From Alphaproteobacteria bacterium (lineage in GTDB: Bacteria; Pseudomonadota; Alphaproteobacteria; Rhizobiales; Devosiaceae), in NCBI GenBank assembly GCA_013152625.1, contig JAADFY010000230.1, positions 1-13,521 on the forward strand: 13,521 nucleotides of DNA, read 5' to 3'. Below the pieces are notes generated by a model. It was given only the letters and a program-made list of their open reading frames with translations, was not told where the DNA came from and made no database searches. Both the position numbers and the translations under genes were made by a program. Shown here piece after piece: positions 1 to 7,559 of this stretch. The stretch's first letter is position 1, and the number at the start of each line of letters is the position of its first letter.

Positions 1-67
1 GTTGAAGCTCGCTGGGCTTTTGGTCAGAGGTAAGCCTGAGGCTTGTGCCTTTGGAAAAGTACGCACC

Positions 68-88
68 GTCCCGGGCTTGATCCGGGAC
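68..88. repeat. CCCGG-type palindrome, left copy
   Basis: GTCCCGG and CCGGGAC flank GCTTGAT. This is the small palindromic intergenic repeat (CCCGGxxTTGAxCCGGG) common in alphaproteobacterial genomes. The same element followed by CCTC occurs at 13140-13160. No gene is associated with it. Confidence 0.75.
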
Positions 89-103
89 CTCCTTGCGTAA
101 CCT

Positions 104-198
104 GTCATTGCGAGGCGCGAAAGCAACGAAGCAATCCAATTTCCTGACATAAAATCAAACTGGATTGCCGCGCGCCCTTGCAGGTCGCTCGCAATGAC
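104..198. repeat. Long inverted repeat of the GTCATTGCGAG...GAAGCAATCC type
   Basis: The outer arms GTCATTGCGAG (104-114) and CTCGCAATGAC (188-198) are perfectly complementary. Inner arms GCAATCCA (131-138) and TGGATTGC (161-168) pair as well. The middle is AT-rich. This layout is that of a dispersed non-coding repeat found between genes in many bacteria. It may fold as RNA or cruciform and has no coding potential. Confidence 0.8.
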
Positions 199-231
199 GC
201 AGAAAATCAGCTTTCACCCAATCCGCACCGT

Positions 232-248
232 CCCGGATCAAGTCCGGG
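232..248. repeat. CCCGGA/TCCGGG palindrome
   Basis: CCCGGA and TCCGGG surround a five-base centre and are followed by GGTGGTG. The matching sequence at the right end of the window is 13182-13206. The two CCCGG palindromes that sit 21 bases apart at the right end are here separated by the long inverted repeat at 104-198. Confidence 0.65.
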
Positions 249-265
249 GTGGTGCAGTACGTAGA

Positions 266-292
266 CGCACCTCGGATTCTTTAATGGCGGCT
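266..292 (+). repeat. 27-nt dispersed repeat, copy 1
   Basis: A 27-base stretch beginning CGCACCTCGGATTCT and ending ATGGCGGCT matches 6418-6444 at 25 of 27 positions. The flanks do not match, so it behaves as a separate block of the intergenic mosaic. Function is unknown. Confidence 0.65.
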
Positions 293-298
293 CTGTTT

Positions 299-355
299 CC
301 CCTCCCTCTTTGCGGGGAGGAGTCAGGGGTGGGGGGTGCTTTGGTCTTTGGAGTT
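299..355 (+). repeat. G/C-rich hairpin module with TTTGGAG tail, left copy
   Basis: CCTCCC (301-306) pairs with GGGAGG (315-320) and is followed by AGGGGTGGGGGG and then a tail ending TTTGGAG. A module of the same design (hairpin, G-run, later TTTGGAG) lies at 12844-13005, where a 127-nt element separates hairpin from tail. The rest of 1-491 holds no convincing gene. Short reading frames here only translate repeats, and I found no clear promoter for the transporter operon. Confidence 0.5.
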
Positions 356-491
356 GTGCACTCCATTCATCCCTTAAGGGACCAGACGCGCCCCTGCCCG
401 TTTACCGCGTTGCTTTAAGCGAGCCGGTTTCTCTCTTGCCATGGAATGAATAAACCTCTTAGTTGTGCGCTCATTCATCAGGGAGGAAAAA

Positions 492-2075
492 ATGAAAATG
501 AAATCCATTCTGCTGGCCACCGCGGTGCTTGGCGCCATGACGACCATGGTCAGCGCCCAGACCCTTAACTGGGCCCGTGCCGGCGATGCTCTTACCCTCG
601 ACCCCCACGCTCAGAACGAGGGGCCGACAACGGCGCTCATCCACCAGATCATGGAGCCGCTGATCATTCGCGATATGACCGGCGCGCCGGTTCCCGCTCT
701 TGCCACCGAATGGGGCCCGAGCGAAACCGATCCCAATGTGTGGTGGTTCAAGCTGCGTGAAGGCGTTGTGTTTCACGACGGGGCTGAATTTGACAGCGAA
801 GACGTGGTGTTTTCATTCGAACGGGCCATGACCCCGGACAGCGACTACAAGGAGCTTTTGGCATCGGTCACCGAAGTTCGGGCCAATGGCAAATATGGCT
901 TTGAAATCGTCACCGATGGTCCCAATCCGATCATGCCGTCGAACCTGACCAACCTGTTCATCATCGACAAGGGATGGGCCGAGGCCAACGGCGCGGCCAA
1001 GGTTCAGGATTATGAAGGCGGCGAGGATACGTTTGCCTCGCGCAATGCCAACGGCACCGGCCCTTATGTGCTGGTTTCGCGGGAACCCGATTCCAAAACC
1101 GTTCTCACCCTGAACGAAAATTACTGGGGCGCGGACGAATTTCCCCTCGATTTCACCGATATCGTCTATACACCGATCCAGAATCAGGCGACCCGTGTGG
1201 CCGCCCTGCTTTCCGGCGAGGTGGACTTCATTCAGGACGTGCCGGTGCAGGATCTGGCCCGGGTGAACGACACCGAGGGCCTCAAGGTCATTACTGCACC
1301 GCAGAACCGGGTGATCTTTTTCGGCATGAACCAGGGCGATGCCGATCTGGAAAGCGACAATGTGGAGGGTGCAAACCCCCTCGCCGATATCCGGGTTCGC
1401 CAGGCCATGAACATGGCCATCAACCGTGAAGCCATCCAGCAGGTGGTCATGCGCGGGCAGTCGATCCCGGCCGGCGTTGTCATGCCGCCGTTTGTCAACG
1501 GCTGGACGGCTGAACTGGACGAATATCCGGCAACCGATGTGGCCACGGCCAATGCCTTAATGGCCGATGCGGGCTATGGTGACGGGTTTTCAATCCGGCT
1601 TAACTGCCCCAATGATCGCTACATCAATGATGAGGCGATCTGTCAGGCAGCGGTTGGCATGCTGGCGCAAATCGGCGTCACGGTTCAGCTCGATGCGTTG
1701 CCCAAAGCGCAGCATTTCCCGCTGATCAATAATCTCGAAACCGATTTCTATATGCTCGGCTGGGGCGTTCCCACCTATGACTCGGAGTATATCTTCAACT
1801 TCCTGGTGCACTCCAAGGGTGAAAAATACGGCTCCTGGAACGGAACGCGCTATGCCAATCCCGAACTCGATGTCACCATCGAGGCGCTGGCTTCGGAAAC
1901 CGATCTGGACAAGCGCAATCAGATGATTGCCGATATCTGGGCCACAGTGCAGGAAGATCAGGTCTATATCCCGATCCACCATCAGGTGCTTAACTGGGGC
2001 ATGGCGGACAATGTGGGCACCAGCGTTGCCCCCGACGACACGCCCAAGTTCAAATATTTTAAAATGGCCATGTAG
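492..2075 (+). CDS. ABC transporter substrate-binding protein, family 5 (peptide/nickel/opine type)
   Basis: Periplasmic solute receptor that should deliver ligand to the two permeases encoded downstream. The chosen ATG gives 527 aa, a normal family length, and follows a strong GGGAGGA ribosome site by about four bases. An in-frame GTG at 465 would add nine residues ahead of the signal and has no such site. Residues 1-22 form a signal peptide (MKMK, hydrophobic core, cleavage after VSA). The mature part opens with the family's usual strand and LDPH element, and has EPLI near residue 56, the NGTGPY motif around 187-192 and VRQAMNMAIN near 302-311. Two cysteines at about 372 and 384 (CPNDRY...AIC) are close enough for a disulfide. 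It has no lipobox, so it is soluble rather than a lipoprotein. Dipeptides, oligopeptides, opines or glutathione are all possible ligands, and nothing seen separates them. The family is near certain; the ligand is unknown. Confidence 0.95.
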   Translation: MKMKSILLATAVLGAMTTMVSAQTLNWARAGDALTLDPHAQNEGPTTALIHQIMEPLIIRDMTGAPVPALATEWGPSETDPNVWWFKLREGVVFHDGAEFDSEDVVFSFERAMTPDSDYKELLASVTEVRANGKYGFEIVTDGPNPIMPSNLTNLFIIDKGWAEANGAAKVQDYEGGEDTFASRNANGTGPYVLVSREPDSKTVLTLNENYWGADEFPLDFTDIVYTPIQNQATRVAALLSGEVDFIQDVPVQDLARVNDTEGLKVITAPQNRVIFFGMNQGDADLESDNVEGANPLADIRVRQAMNMAINREAIQQVVMRGQSIPAGVVMPPFVNGWTAELDEYPATDVATANALMADAGYGDGFSIRLNCPNDRYINDEAICQAAVGMLAQIGVTVQLDALPKAQHFPLINNLETDFYMLGWGVPTYDSEYIFNFLVHSKGEKYGSWNGTRYANPELDVTIEALASETDLDKRNQMIADIWATVQEDQVYIPIHHQVLNWGMADNVGTSVAPDDTPKFKYFKMAM

Positions 2076-2140
2076 TTTCGGGTCCGAGTAGTTTTGGGTT
2101 ACGCCAAATCTGTGAGACCTTTTTTGGCTTGAAAAATTAC

Positions 2141-2174
2141 CTCCCCGGCGAGAGTTTTCCCGCCGGGGAGTTTT
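2141..2174 (+). terminator. GC-rich hairpin with short T tract between the binding-protein and permease genes
   Basis: The arms CTCCCCGGCG and CGCCGGGGAG are a perfect 10-bp inverted repeat around a 10-base loop, followed by TTTT. It lies 66 bases after the binding-protein stop and 34 bases before the first permease start. In binding-protein-dependent importers such a hairpin usually acts as a partial terminator or 3' mRNA stabiliser, so that the receptor is made in excess over membrane parts. That role is inferred. The T tract is short, so termination is probably incomplete. Confidence 0.7.
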
Positions 2175-2207
2175 GACCATAAACGCTTTCCTTGAGGTCT
2201 CGCGTCG

Positions 2208-3194
2208 ATGCTCGCATTCGCCATCAGACGGGCGTTTCAGTCGCTGATTGTTCTGCTCGTGGTCGGGCTTGTTGCATTTTCCATGTTCAATTTTGTCGGT
2301 GATCCCATCGACAGCATGCTGGGGCAGGAACGCACAGGGGCCGACATCGAGCGGCTGCGCACCCAACTCGGCCTCGATCAGCCGTTTCCGGTGCAATATT
2401 ACCGCTTTCTGGAAAGCGCGGTGCAGGGCAATTTCGGTATCAGCTACCGGTTGGGACGGCCGGTATCGAAGATCATCGCCGAACGGCTGCCGGCGACGTT
2501 GGAACTGGCTATGGTCTCGGCGGTGCTGGCAATCGTTTTTGGCGTGGCTCTGGGGGTGTTTACCGCAATTCGGCGCAATGGCTGGGCGGCCAACACGGTT
2601 ATGACCCTGTCACTGATCGGGGTTTCTTTGCCGACGTTTCTGATCGGGATACTACTCATTTATCTGTTTGCGGTGGAATTGGGGTGGCTGCCCAGTTTCG
2701 GACGGGGCGACGTGGTGGATCTGGGCTGGTGGCGCACGGGATTTTTGACTCAAAGCGGGCTAAAAGCCCTGGTATTGCCCGCCATTACGCTCGGGCTGTA
2801 TCAAATGACCCTGATCATGCGGCTGGTGCGCTCGGAAATGCTCGAGGTTTTGCGGCAGGACTATATCCGGTTTGCCCGGGCCCGGGGCCTTCGGGACCGA
2901 AGCGTTTATTTTCGCCATGCCCTGAAAAACACCCTGGTGCCGGTGATTACTGTCACCGGCATGCAACTGGGCTCGATCATTGCGTTTGCGATCATTACCG
3001 AGACGGTGTTTCAATGGCCCGGGGTCGGCCTGTTATTCATCAATGCCATCCGGTTTGTGGATATTCCGGTGATGGCTGCCTATTTGATGCTGATTTCGGT
3101 CATGTTCGTGATCATCAATTTCATCGTTGATATGTTGTATTTTGCCATTGATCCCAGATTGCGGGTGGACCGGACCGGGAGCGCGCAAAAATGA
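2208..3194 (+). CDS. ABC transporter permease, DppB/OppB-like
   Basis: First of two inner-membrane subunits forming the translocation channel. At 328 aa it has the usual DppB length and layout: one N-terminal membrane segment (about residues 9-30), a periplasmic stretch with the LRTQLGLDQPFPVQYYRF element typical of the family, then about five more membrane segments. The cytoplasmic EAA loop that docks on the ATPases is at about 219-241 (DYIRFARARGL...FRHALKN), and the protein ends with the common YFAIDPRLR. The start codon follows a GAGG site with 10-base spacing. The gene's last four bases (ATGA) contain the start of the next permease gene, which implies translational coupling. Family assignment is firm; substrate is unknown. 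Confidence 0.95.
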   Translation: MLAFAIRRAFQSLIVLLVVGLVAFSMFNFVGDPIDSMLGQERTGADIERLRTQLGLDQPFPVQYYRFLESAVQGNFGISYRLGRPVSKIIAERLPATLELAMVSAVLAIVFGVALGVFTAIRRNGWAANTVMTLSLIGVSLPTFLIGILLIYLFAVELGWLPSFGRGDVVDLGWWRTGFLTQSGLKALVLPAITLGLYQMTLIMRLVRSEMLEVLRQDYIRFARARGLRDRSVYFRHALKNTLVPVITVTGMQLGSIIAFAIITETVFQWPGVGLLFINAIRFVDIPVMAAYLMLISVMFVIINFIVDMLYFAIDPRLRVDRTGSAQK

Positions 3195-4183
3195 GCCAGG
3201 AAACCAAGGGGCAAAATCACCAGCCCGCTACTTCGCCCGGCGAAACCTCGCAGGCAGGCAACCGGTTGACCCGGGCCTGGTCCCGGGCGGCGGGCTCGGA
3301 TTTCATCTGGTCGTTCAAGCGTTCGCCGGTGGCGGTGGTCTCGTTTCTGGTGGCGCTGGGGCTGGTACTGGGCGCGGTTCTGGCGCCGCTTTTTGCTCCC
3401 CACAACCCGTTTGATCCCGCCACACTTAATCTGATGAACGGGTTTTCGAGCCCCATGCAGCCCAATGCCTTTACCGGCGAAGTGTTCTGGCTGGGGACCG
3501 ATGATCAGGGGCGCGATGTTTTTTCCACCATCCTGTACGGAATGCGAATATCGCTGTTTGTGGGGTTTGCCGCTGTTGCATTTGCCATGGTTCTGGGGGT
3601 CACCCTGGGGCTGATCGCAGGGTATGTGGGGGGATGGATCGGGGCGGTGATCATGCGCATCGCCGATGTGCAACTCACGTTTCCCGGCATTCTGGTCGCC
3701 ATGCTGATTTTTGGCATCGCCAAAGGATTTACCCCTCTTGAACAGCGTGACGAGATGGCGATCTGGGTTCTCATCATTGCTATCGGGTTATCGGAATGGG
3801 TGCAGTTTGCCCGGGTGGTGCGGGGGGCAACCATGGTGGAAAAGGGCAAGGAATATGTACAGGCGGCGCGGCTGAACGGACGGGGGGCCGGCGGGATTAT
3901 GATACGCCACATTCTGCCCAACGTTCTTGGCCCGGTGCTGGTGATCGCCACCATATCCCTGGCGCTGGCCATTATTGCCGAGGCGACGTTGTCGTTTCTC
4001 GGGGTGGGAGCACCGCCGACGCAGCCATCTCTGGGTACGCTTATTCGCATCGGGCAGGGGTATTTGTTTTCCGGTGAATGGTGGATTTTGCTGTTTCCCT
4101 CGGTCACGCTTTTAGCGCTGGCGCTTTCGGTCAATCTTTTGGGTGACTGGCTGCGCGATGTCCTTAATCCAAGGCTGCGTTAG
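3191..4183 (+). CDS. ABC transporter permease, DppC/OppC-like
   Basis: Second channel subunit, 330 aa. It has a hydrophilic N-terminal tail of about 40 residues, then the conserved DFIWSFKRSPVAV entry and a first membrane segment at about 47-68. The family motif LGTDDQGRDV is at 101-110, the EAA loop at about 221-244 (EYVQAARLNG...RHILPN) and SEATLSFLG-like EATLSFLGVG at 264-273. The C-terminus is the characteristic GDWLRDVLNPRLR. Its start overlaps the preceding gene by four bases, and its stop TAG shares one base with the GTG start of the ATPase gene. The tail before the first helix is somewhat long, but the overlap fixes the start well. Confidence 0.95.
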   Translation: MSQETKGQNHQPATSPGETSQAGNRLTRAWSRAAGSDFIWSFKRSPVAVVSFLVALGLVLGAVLAPLFAPHNPFDPATLNLMNGFSSPMQPNAFTGEVFWLGTDDQGRDVFSTILYGMRISLFVGFAAVAFAMVLGVTLGLIAGYVGGWIGAVIMRIADVQLTFPGILVAMLIFGIAKGFTPLEQRDEMAIWVLIIAIGLSEWVQFARVVRGATMVEKGKEYVQAARLNGRGAGGIMIRHILPNVLGPVLVIATISLALAIIAEATLSFLGVGAPPTQPSLGTLIRIGQGYLFSGEWWILLFPSVTLLALALSVNLLGDWLRDVLNPRLR

Positions 4184-5157
4184 TGACAGATACTGTATTA
4201 AAGGTCGTCAATCTGACGGTAAAAATACCAACCCGGCAGGGTGTGCTGCGTCCGGTGGACAAGCTCAGTCTGGAAATTGCCAAGGGTAAAATCCTCGGGG
4301 TTGTGGGGGAAAGCGGCGCGGGGAAATCCATGACCGGCAATGCCGTTATCGGCCTGCTGGATCCGCCGGCCCATATCTCGGGTGGCGAAATATGGCTGAA
4401 CGGGAAACGCATTGATACCCTGACGCGCGAACCCATGCGCGCGGTCCGGGGCAAGCAGATCGGCATGGTGTTCCAGGATCCGCTTACCTCGCTTAATCCG
4501 TTGTTGCCCATCGGCGACCAGCTTACTGAAACCATGCTCGAACATCTTGATATTTCCGCATCCGAAGCAGAAAAACGGGCGATTGCGGCGCTGGAGGAAG
4601 TGGGCATTCCGGGGGCCGCGGAACGGATAAAATCCTACCCCCATGAATTTTCCGGCGGCATGCGCCAGCGGGTGGTTATTGCGCTGGCACTTTGTGCCGA
4701 GCCGTCGCTGGTGGTGGCCGATGAACCCACCACCGCCCTTGATGTGTCCGTACAGGCACAAATTATTGCCTTGCTCAAGCGGTTATGTGCCGAGCGGGGC
4801 ACCGCGATCATGCTGATAACCCACGATATGGGGGTGATTGCGGAGACGGCGGATGATGTGGCGGTGATGTATGCGGGGCGCATGGCGGAACTGGGCCCGG
4901 TTCGTGATGTTCTGACCCGTCCCACCCATCCCTACACCCAGGGGCTGATGGCCTCGACCCCGCTGGCGGCGAAGGGTGGTAAACGGCTCAATCAGATCCC
5001 CGGTGCCATGCCCAGGTTGACCGAACTGCCAGCCGGTTGTGCGTTTCATCCAAGATGTCCGATTGCAAAAGACAAATGCCGGGCCGATCCCGCACCAACC
5101 CTTGGCGCCGGTGATGGCCGTGCGGCGTGCTGGTTTGCCGGGGAGGCGGGCCCATGA
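4183..5157 (+). CDS. ABC transporter ATP-binding protein, DppD/OppD-like
   Basis: One of two ATPases that energise the importer on the cytoplasmic face. The GTG start overlaps the previous stop by one base (TAGTG). The 324-aa product has Walker A GESGAGKS at 42-49, Q-loop VFQDP at about 96-100, signature FSGGMRQR at 156-163, Walker B LVVADEP at 176-182 and switch histidine 214 in THD. The C-terminal domain holds the cysteine motif GCAFHPRCPIAKDKC (about 285-299), which marks the oligopeptide/dipeptide/nickel branch. In characterised members of that branch these cysteines can bind an Fe-S cluster. All catalytic residues are present, so the site should be active. The gene ends in an ATGA overlap with its partner. 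Confidence 0.95.
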   Translation: MTDTVLKVVNLTVKIPTRQGVLRPVDKLSLEIAKGKILGVVGESGAGKSMTGNAVIGLLDPPAHISGGEIWLNGKRIDTLTREPMRAVRGKQIGMVFQDPLTSLNPLLPIGDQLTETMLEHLDISASEAEKRAIAALEEVGIPGAAERIKSYPHEFSGGMRQRVVIALALCAEPSLVVADEPTTALDVSVQAQIIALLKRLCAERGTAIMLITHDMGVIAETADDVAVMYAGRMAELGPVRDVLTRPTHPYTQGLMASTPLAAKGGKRLNQIPGAMPRLTELPAGCAFHPRCPIAKDKCRADPAPTLGAGDGRAACWFAGEAGP

Positions 5158-6119
5158 GCGATCTGGTGGAAGTTAAAAATCTGGTGCGGGATTTTGACGT
5201 GTCGGCGCCGTGGTTGAACCGGGTCCTTGAACGCAAGCCAAAAGCGATTTTGCAGGCCGTTTCCAACGTCAGTTTCAATATAGCGCGAAATAGCGTTTAC
5301 GCTCTGGTTGGGGAGAGCGGGTCGGGAAAGTCCACAATCGGCAAGATTATTGTCGGCCTGCTGCCGCCGACGGCGGGCACGATCAAGATCGATGGTATTG
5401 ACCCGGCCCACGAGCCGGACAAGGCTAAAATTGCCGCCATGCAGGTGGGTATCCAGATGATATTTCAGGACCCGTATGCCAGCTTGAACCCGCGCTGGAA
5501 GGTGGGGGATATTATCGCGGAACCGGTGACTGCGCGGGGGGGAAAAGCGGACGGTCTGGCGCAAAAACTGCTTGAGCAGGTGGGACTTTCGGGGGCTGAC
5601 GTTAACAAGTACCCCCACGAATTTTCCGGCGGGCAGCGCCAGCGCATCTGTATTGCCCGGGCGTTGGCGGCGGAACCGAAGCTGATCGTTTGCGACGAGC
5701 CGACTTCGGCTCTTGATGTCTCCGTGCAAGCCCAGGTGCTTAACCTGATGAGCGATCTTCGCGAAGAGTTCGGGTTGACCTATCTGTTTATTTCCCACGA
5801 CCTGACTATTGTCCAGCACATGGCCGACACCGTTGGCGTGCTCTATCTGGGTCGTCTGATCGAGGAGGCCCCCCGGGAGGCCCTGTTTGCCGATCCCAAA
5901 CATCCCTACACCAAAATGTTGCTGGAAGCGGCGCCAAAACTGGACGGGTTTGGCCGGGAGGTGGAACCGCCCAAAGGGGAAATACCCGATCCGATCCATC
6001 CACCCACGGGGTGCGCCTATCACCCGCGCTGCCCCATTGCGGTGGACCGGTGCACCAAAGAACGGCCGGAAATGGAGCAAAAGGGCAAAGGCCGGGTGGC
6101 CTGTTTTCTAGCGGTTTAA
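5154..6119 (+). CDS. ABC transporter ATP-binding protein, DppF/OppF-like
   Basis: Second ATPase, expected to pair with the preceding one. I start it at the ATG inside the ATGA overlap, preceded by a GGGGAGG site; an in-frame start at 5127 would only add a tail lying inside the upstream gene. The 321-aa product has Walker A GESGSGKS at 53-60, Q-loop IFQDPYASLNPR at about 103-114, signature FSGGQRQR at 157-164, Walker B LIVCDEP at 177-183 and switch histidine 215. The C-terminal cysteine motif GCAYHPRCPIAVDRC is at about 286-300. Residues 14-34 form the insertion before the first conserved strand that is usual for the DppF/OppF type. This is the last gene of the transporter operon; repeat DNA follows directly. 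Confidence 0.95.
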   Translation: MSDLVEVKNLVRDFDVSAPWLNRVLERKPKAILQAVSNVSFNIARNSVYALVGESGSGKSTIGKIIVGLLPPTAGTIKIDGIDPAHEPDKAKIAAMQVGIQMIFQDPYASLNPRWKVGDIIAEPVTARGGKADGLAQKLLEQVGLSGADVNKYPHEFSGGQRQRICIARALAAEPKLIVCDEPTSALDVSVQAQVLNLMSDLREEFGLTYLFISHDLTIVQHMADTVGVLYLGRLIEEAPREALFADPKHPYTKMLLEAAPKLDGFGREVEPPKGEIPDPIHPPTGCAYHPRCPIAVDRCTKERPEMEQKGKGRVACFLAV

Positions 6120-6127
6120 GGGCGGGT

Positions 6128-6256
6128 TTGTTTTCGCTCACGGCTAATCGGGGCGTTGCCCCGGCCTCCGCGGGGGCGGCGCTCGCGCCGCTCCGTCCTC
6201 GTTGTGGGCCTGGCATGTATAAATTGTGAGCGTTTGAGTTCTTTTGCCTTTGGAGA
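6128..6256 (+). repeat. 127-nt intergenic element, tandem copy 1
   Basis: It begins TTGTTTTCGCTCACGG, contains the hairpin CGGGGC-GTT-GCCCCG and a second one GCGGCGC-TC-GCGCCGC (6176-6191), then GGCATGTATAAATTG, and ends CTTTTGCCTTTGGAG. It sits eight bases past the stop of the last transporter gene, between convergent operons, where its hairpins could act as a terminator or mRNA end. It shows no credible coding sequence. Confidence 0.85.
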
Positions 6257-6270
6257 CCAGCACTTCCCTC

Positions 6271-6398
6271 TTGTTTTCGCTCACGGCTATTCGGGGCGTT
6301 GCCCCGCCTCCGCGAGGGCGGCGCTTGCGCCGCTCCGTCCTCGTTGTGGGCCTGGCATGTATAAATTGTGAGCGTATGAGTTCTTTTGCCTTTGGAGT
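6271..6398 (+). repeat. 127-nt intergenic element, tandem copy 2
   Basis: A direct repeat of the preceding element with a 143-base period and about six differences over the unit, including a one-base deletion after GCCCC. The stem GCGGCGC/GCGCCGC (6318-6333) is unchanged; only its loop differs (TT for TC). The rest of the gap before the beta-subunit gene holds the 27-nt repeat and a G-rich stretch. Confidence 0.85.
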
Positions 6399-6417
6399 TT
6401 CGCACACCGCCCAGGCT

Positions 6418-6444
6418 CGCACCTCGGATTCTATGATGGCGGCT
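6418..6444 (+). repeat. 27-nt dispersed repeat, copy 2
   Basis: Matches 266-292 at 25 of 27 bases. Here it lies just after the tandem 127-nt elements and about 40 bases before the end of the beta-subunit gene on the other strand. Confidence 0.65.
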
Positions 6445-6482
6445 GCGCACTTAGCCGGGGGGTGCCGGGGCCGTGCAACCGC

Positions 6483-7538
6483 CTAGCGATACTGAGCGTT
6501 GATGGCCTCAAGCTGGTCGGCGCCGGGACAAAGATCGGCTTGTGGCGCGGCGTTCAAGGGCTGGTCGGTTGTCGCCAGCAGATCGTGCAGATCGGTCTGG
6601 TTTTCATCGAAATAGAGCAGACCGGTGCTTACCGCCCCGTCCCGGTCATATCGGTCCAGACTGGCCAGCGATTGGCCGCGATCCGCCGGGTCATAGTCAT
6701 CCGCCAGTTTGTACAATTTTAGTGCCGACCCATCGTGCAGGGTCAGCTCGACACTGGTTCCGGGCTCATATTGCGTCTTTATTTCACTGCGTTTGGGCAC
6801 AAAATCGATCCGGTCGACCATAAAATTGTGATCGCGGACATAGTCATAGCTCTTGGTGGACGTGGGGTGATTGTTAAAGGTAACGCAGGGGGAAATCACA
6901 TCGATTAAGGCAAAGCCGTGATAGGTGATGGCTGCCTTGATCAGGGGCACGAGTTGGTGCTTGTCGCCGGAAAAGCTGCGGGCGACAAACCCGGCGCCCA
7001 TTTCAATGGCCAGGGCGCACAGGTCAATCCCCTCGAACAGATTCTCAACCCCGCGACGATTTTTCGACCGTTTGTCGTTGGTGGCGGAAAACTGCCCCTT
7101 GGTCAGCCCGTAAGTGCCATTGTTTTCAACAATATAGACCATGTTAAGCCGCCGCCGGATGGCATGGCAGAACTGGCCCAGCCCGATGGAGGCGGTGTCT
7201 CCATCGCCGGAAACCCCGAGATATATGAGATCGGGGTTGGCCAGATTGGCGCCGGTGGCCACCGAGGGCATGCGCCCGTGCACGGAATTGAACCCGTGGG
7301 CGGTGTTGGCGAAATAGTTGGTTGTTTTGGAGGAACAACCGATACCGGAAACCTTGGCGATGCGGTGGGCGGCGATCTCGAGCTCGAAACAGGCCTGAAT
7401 AATGGCAGCGGATATGGAATCATGGCCGCATCCCGCACACAGGGTCGAAACCACTCCCTCATAATCGCGGCGGGTCAAACCCAGTCGATTGACCGGCAGG
7501 TCGGGATGGCGGAATTTTGGTTTTGCGATGTGGGTCAT
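6483..7538 (-). CDS. korB: 2-oxoacid:acceptor (2-oxoglutarate) oxidoreductase, beta subunit
   Basis: Thiamine-diphosphate subunit of a CoA-dependent 2-oxoacid oxidoreductase, which decarboxylates the 2-oxoacid and passes electrons through a [4Fe-4S] cluster. The 351-aa product has CAGCGH at 34-39, GIGCSS at 65-70, HGR at 87-89, and the diphosphate/Mg site GDGD at 111-114 continuing to NNGTYGLTKGQ at 139-149. Cysteines 34, 37, 68 and 218 (in DVISPCVTFNN) match in spacing the four cluster ligands known in the Sulfolobus enzyme. TYGLTKGQ and SPCVTFNN are typical of the 2-oxoglutarate/broad 2-oxoacid branch rather than classical pyruvate enzymes. About 60 residues after position 290 are less conserved. 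It follows the alpha-subunit gene by 21 bases with a weak ribosome site. A broader 2-oxoacid substrate range is possible. Confidence 0.93.
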   Translation of the reverse strand: MTHIAKPKFRHPDLPVNRLGLTRRDYEGVVSTLCAGCGHDSISAAIIQACFELEIAAHRIAKVSGIGCSSKTTNYFANTAHGFNSVHGRMPSVATGANLANPDLIYLGVSGDGDTASIGLGQFCHAIRRRLNMVYIVENNGTYGLTKGQFSATNDKRSKNRRGVENLFEGIDLCALAIEMGAGFVARSFSGDKHQLVPLIKAAITYHGFALIDVISPCVTFNNHPTSTKSYDYVRDHNFMVDRIDFVPKRSEIKTQYEPGTSVELTLHDGSALKLYKLADDYDPADRGQSLASLDRYDRDGAVSTGLLYFDENQTDLHDLLATTDQPLNAAPQADLCPGADQLEAINAQYR

Positions 7539-7559
7539 GGGATGATTTTAACCGAACTT

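Noticed and set aside
194..418. Small reading frame of 74 codons in the left repeat region
   Set aside because: Its translation is just the CCCGG palindrome, the 27-nt block and the G/C hairpin read through. It has no ribosome site and no recognisable protein.
492..6119. Functional link between the peptide-type importer and the kor-type operon
   Set aside because: The two are convergent and separated by repeats, and the importer's substrate is unknown. Adjacency alone is not evidence of a shared pathway.
6128..6398. Possible CRISPR-like direct repeats
   Set aside because: There are only two units of about 127 bases with a spacer of about 15 bases and no cas genes. Unit length and spacing do not fit a CRISPR array.
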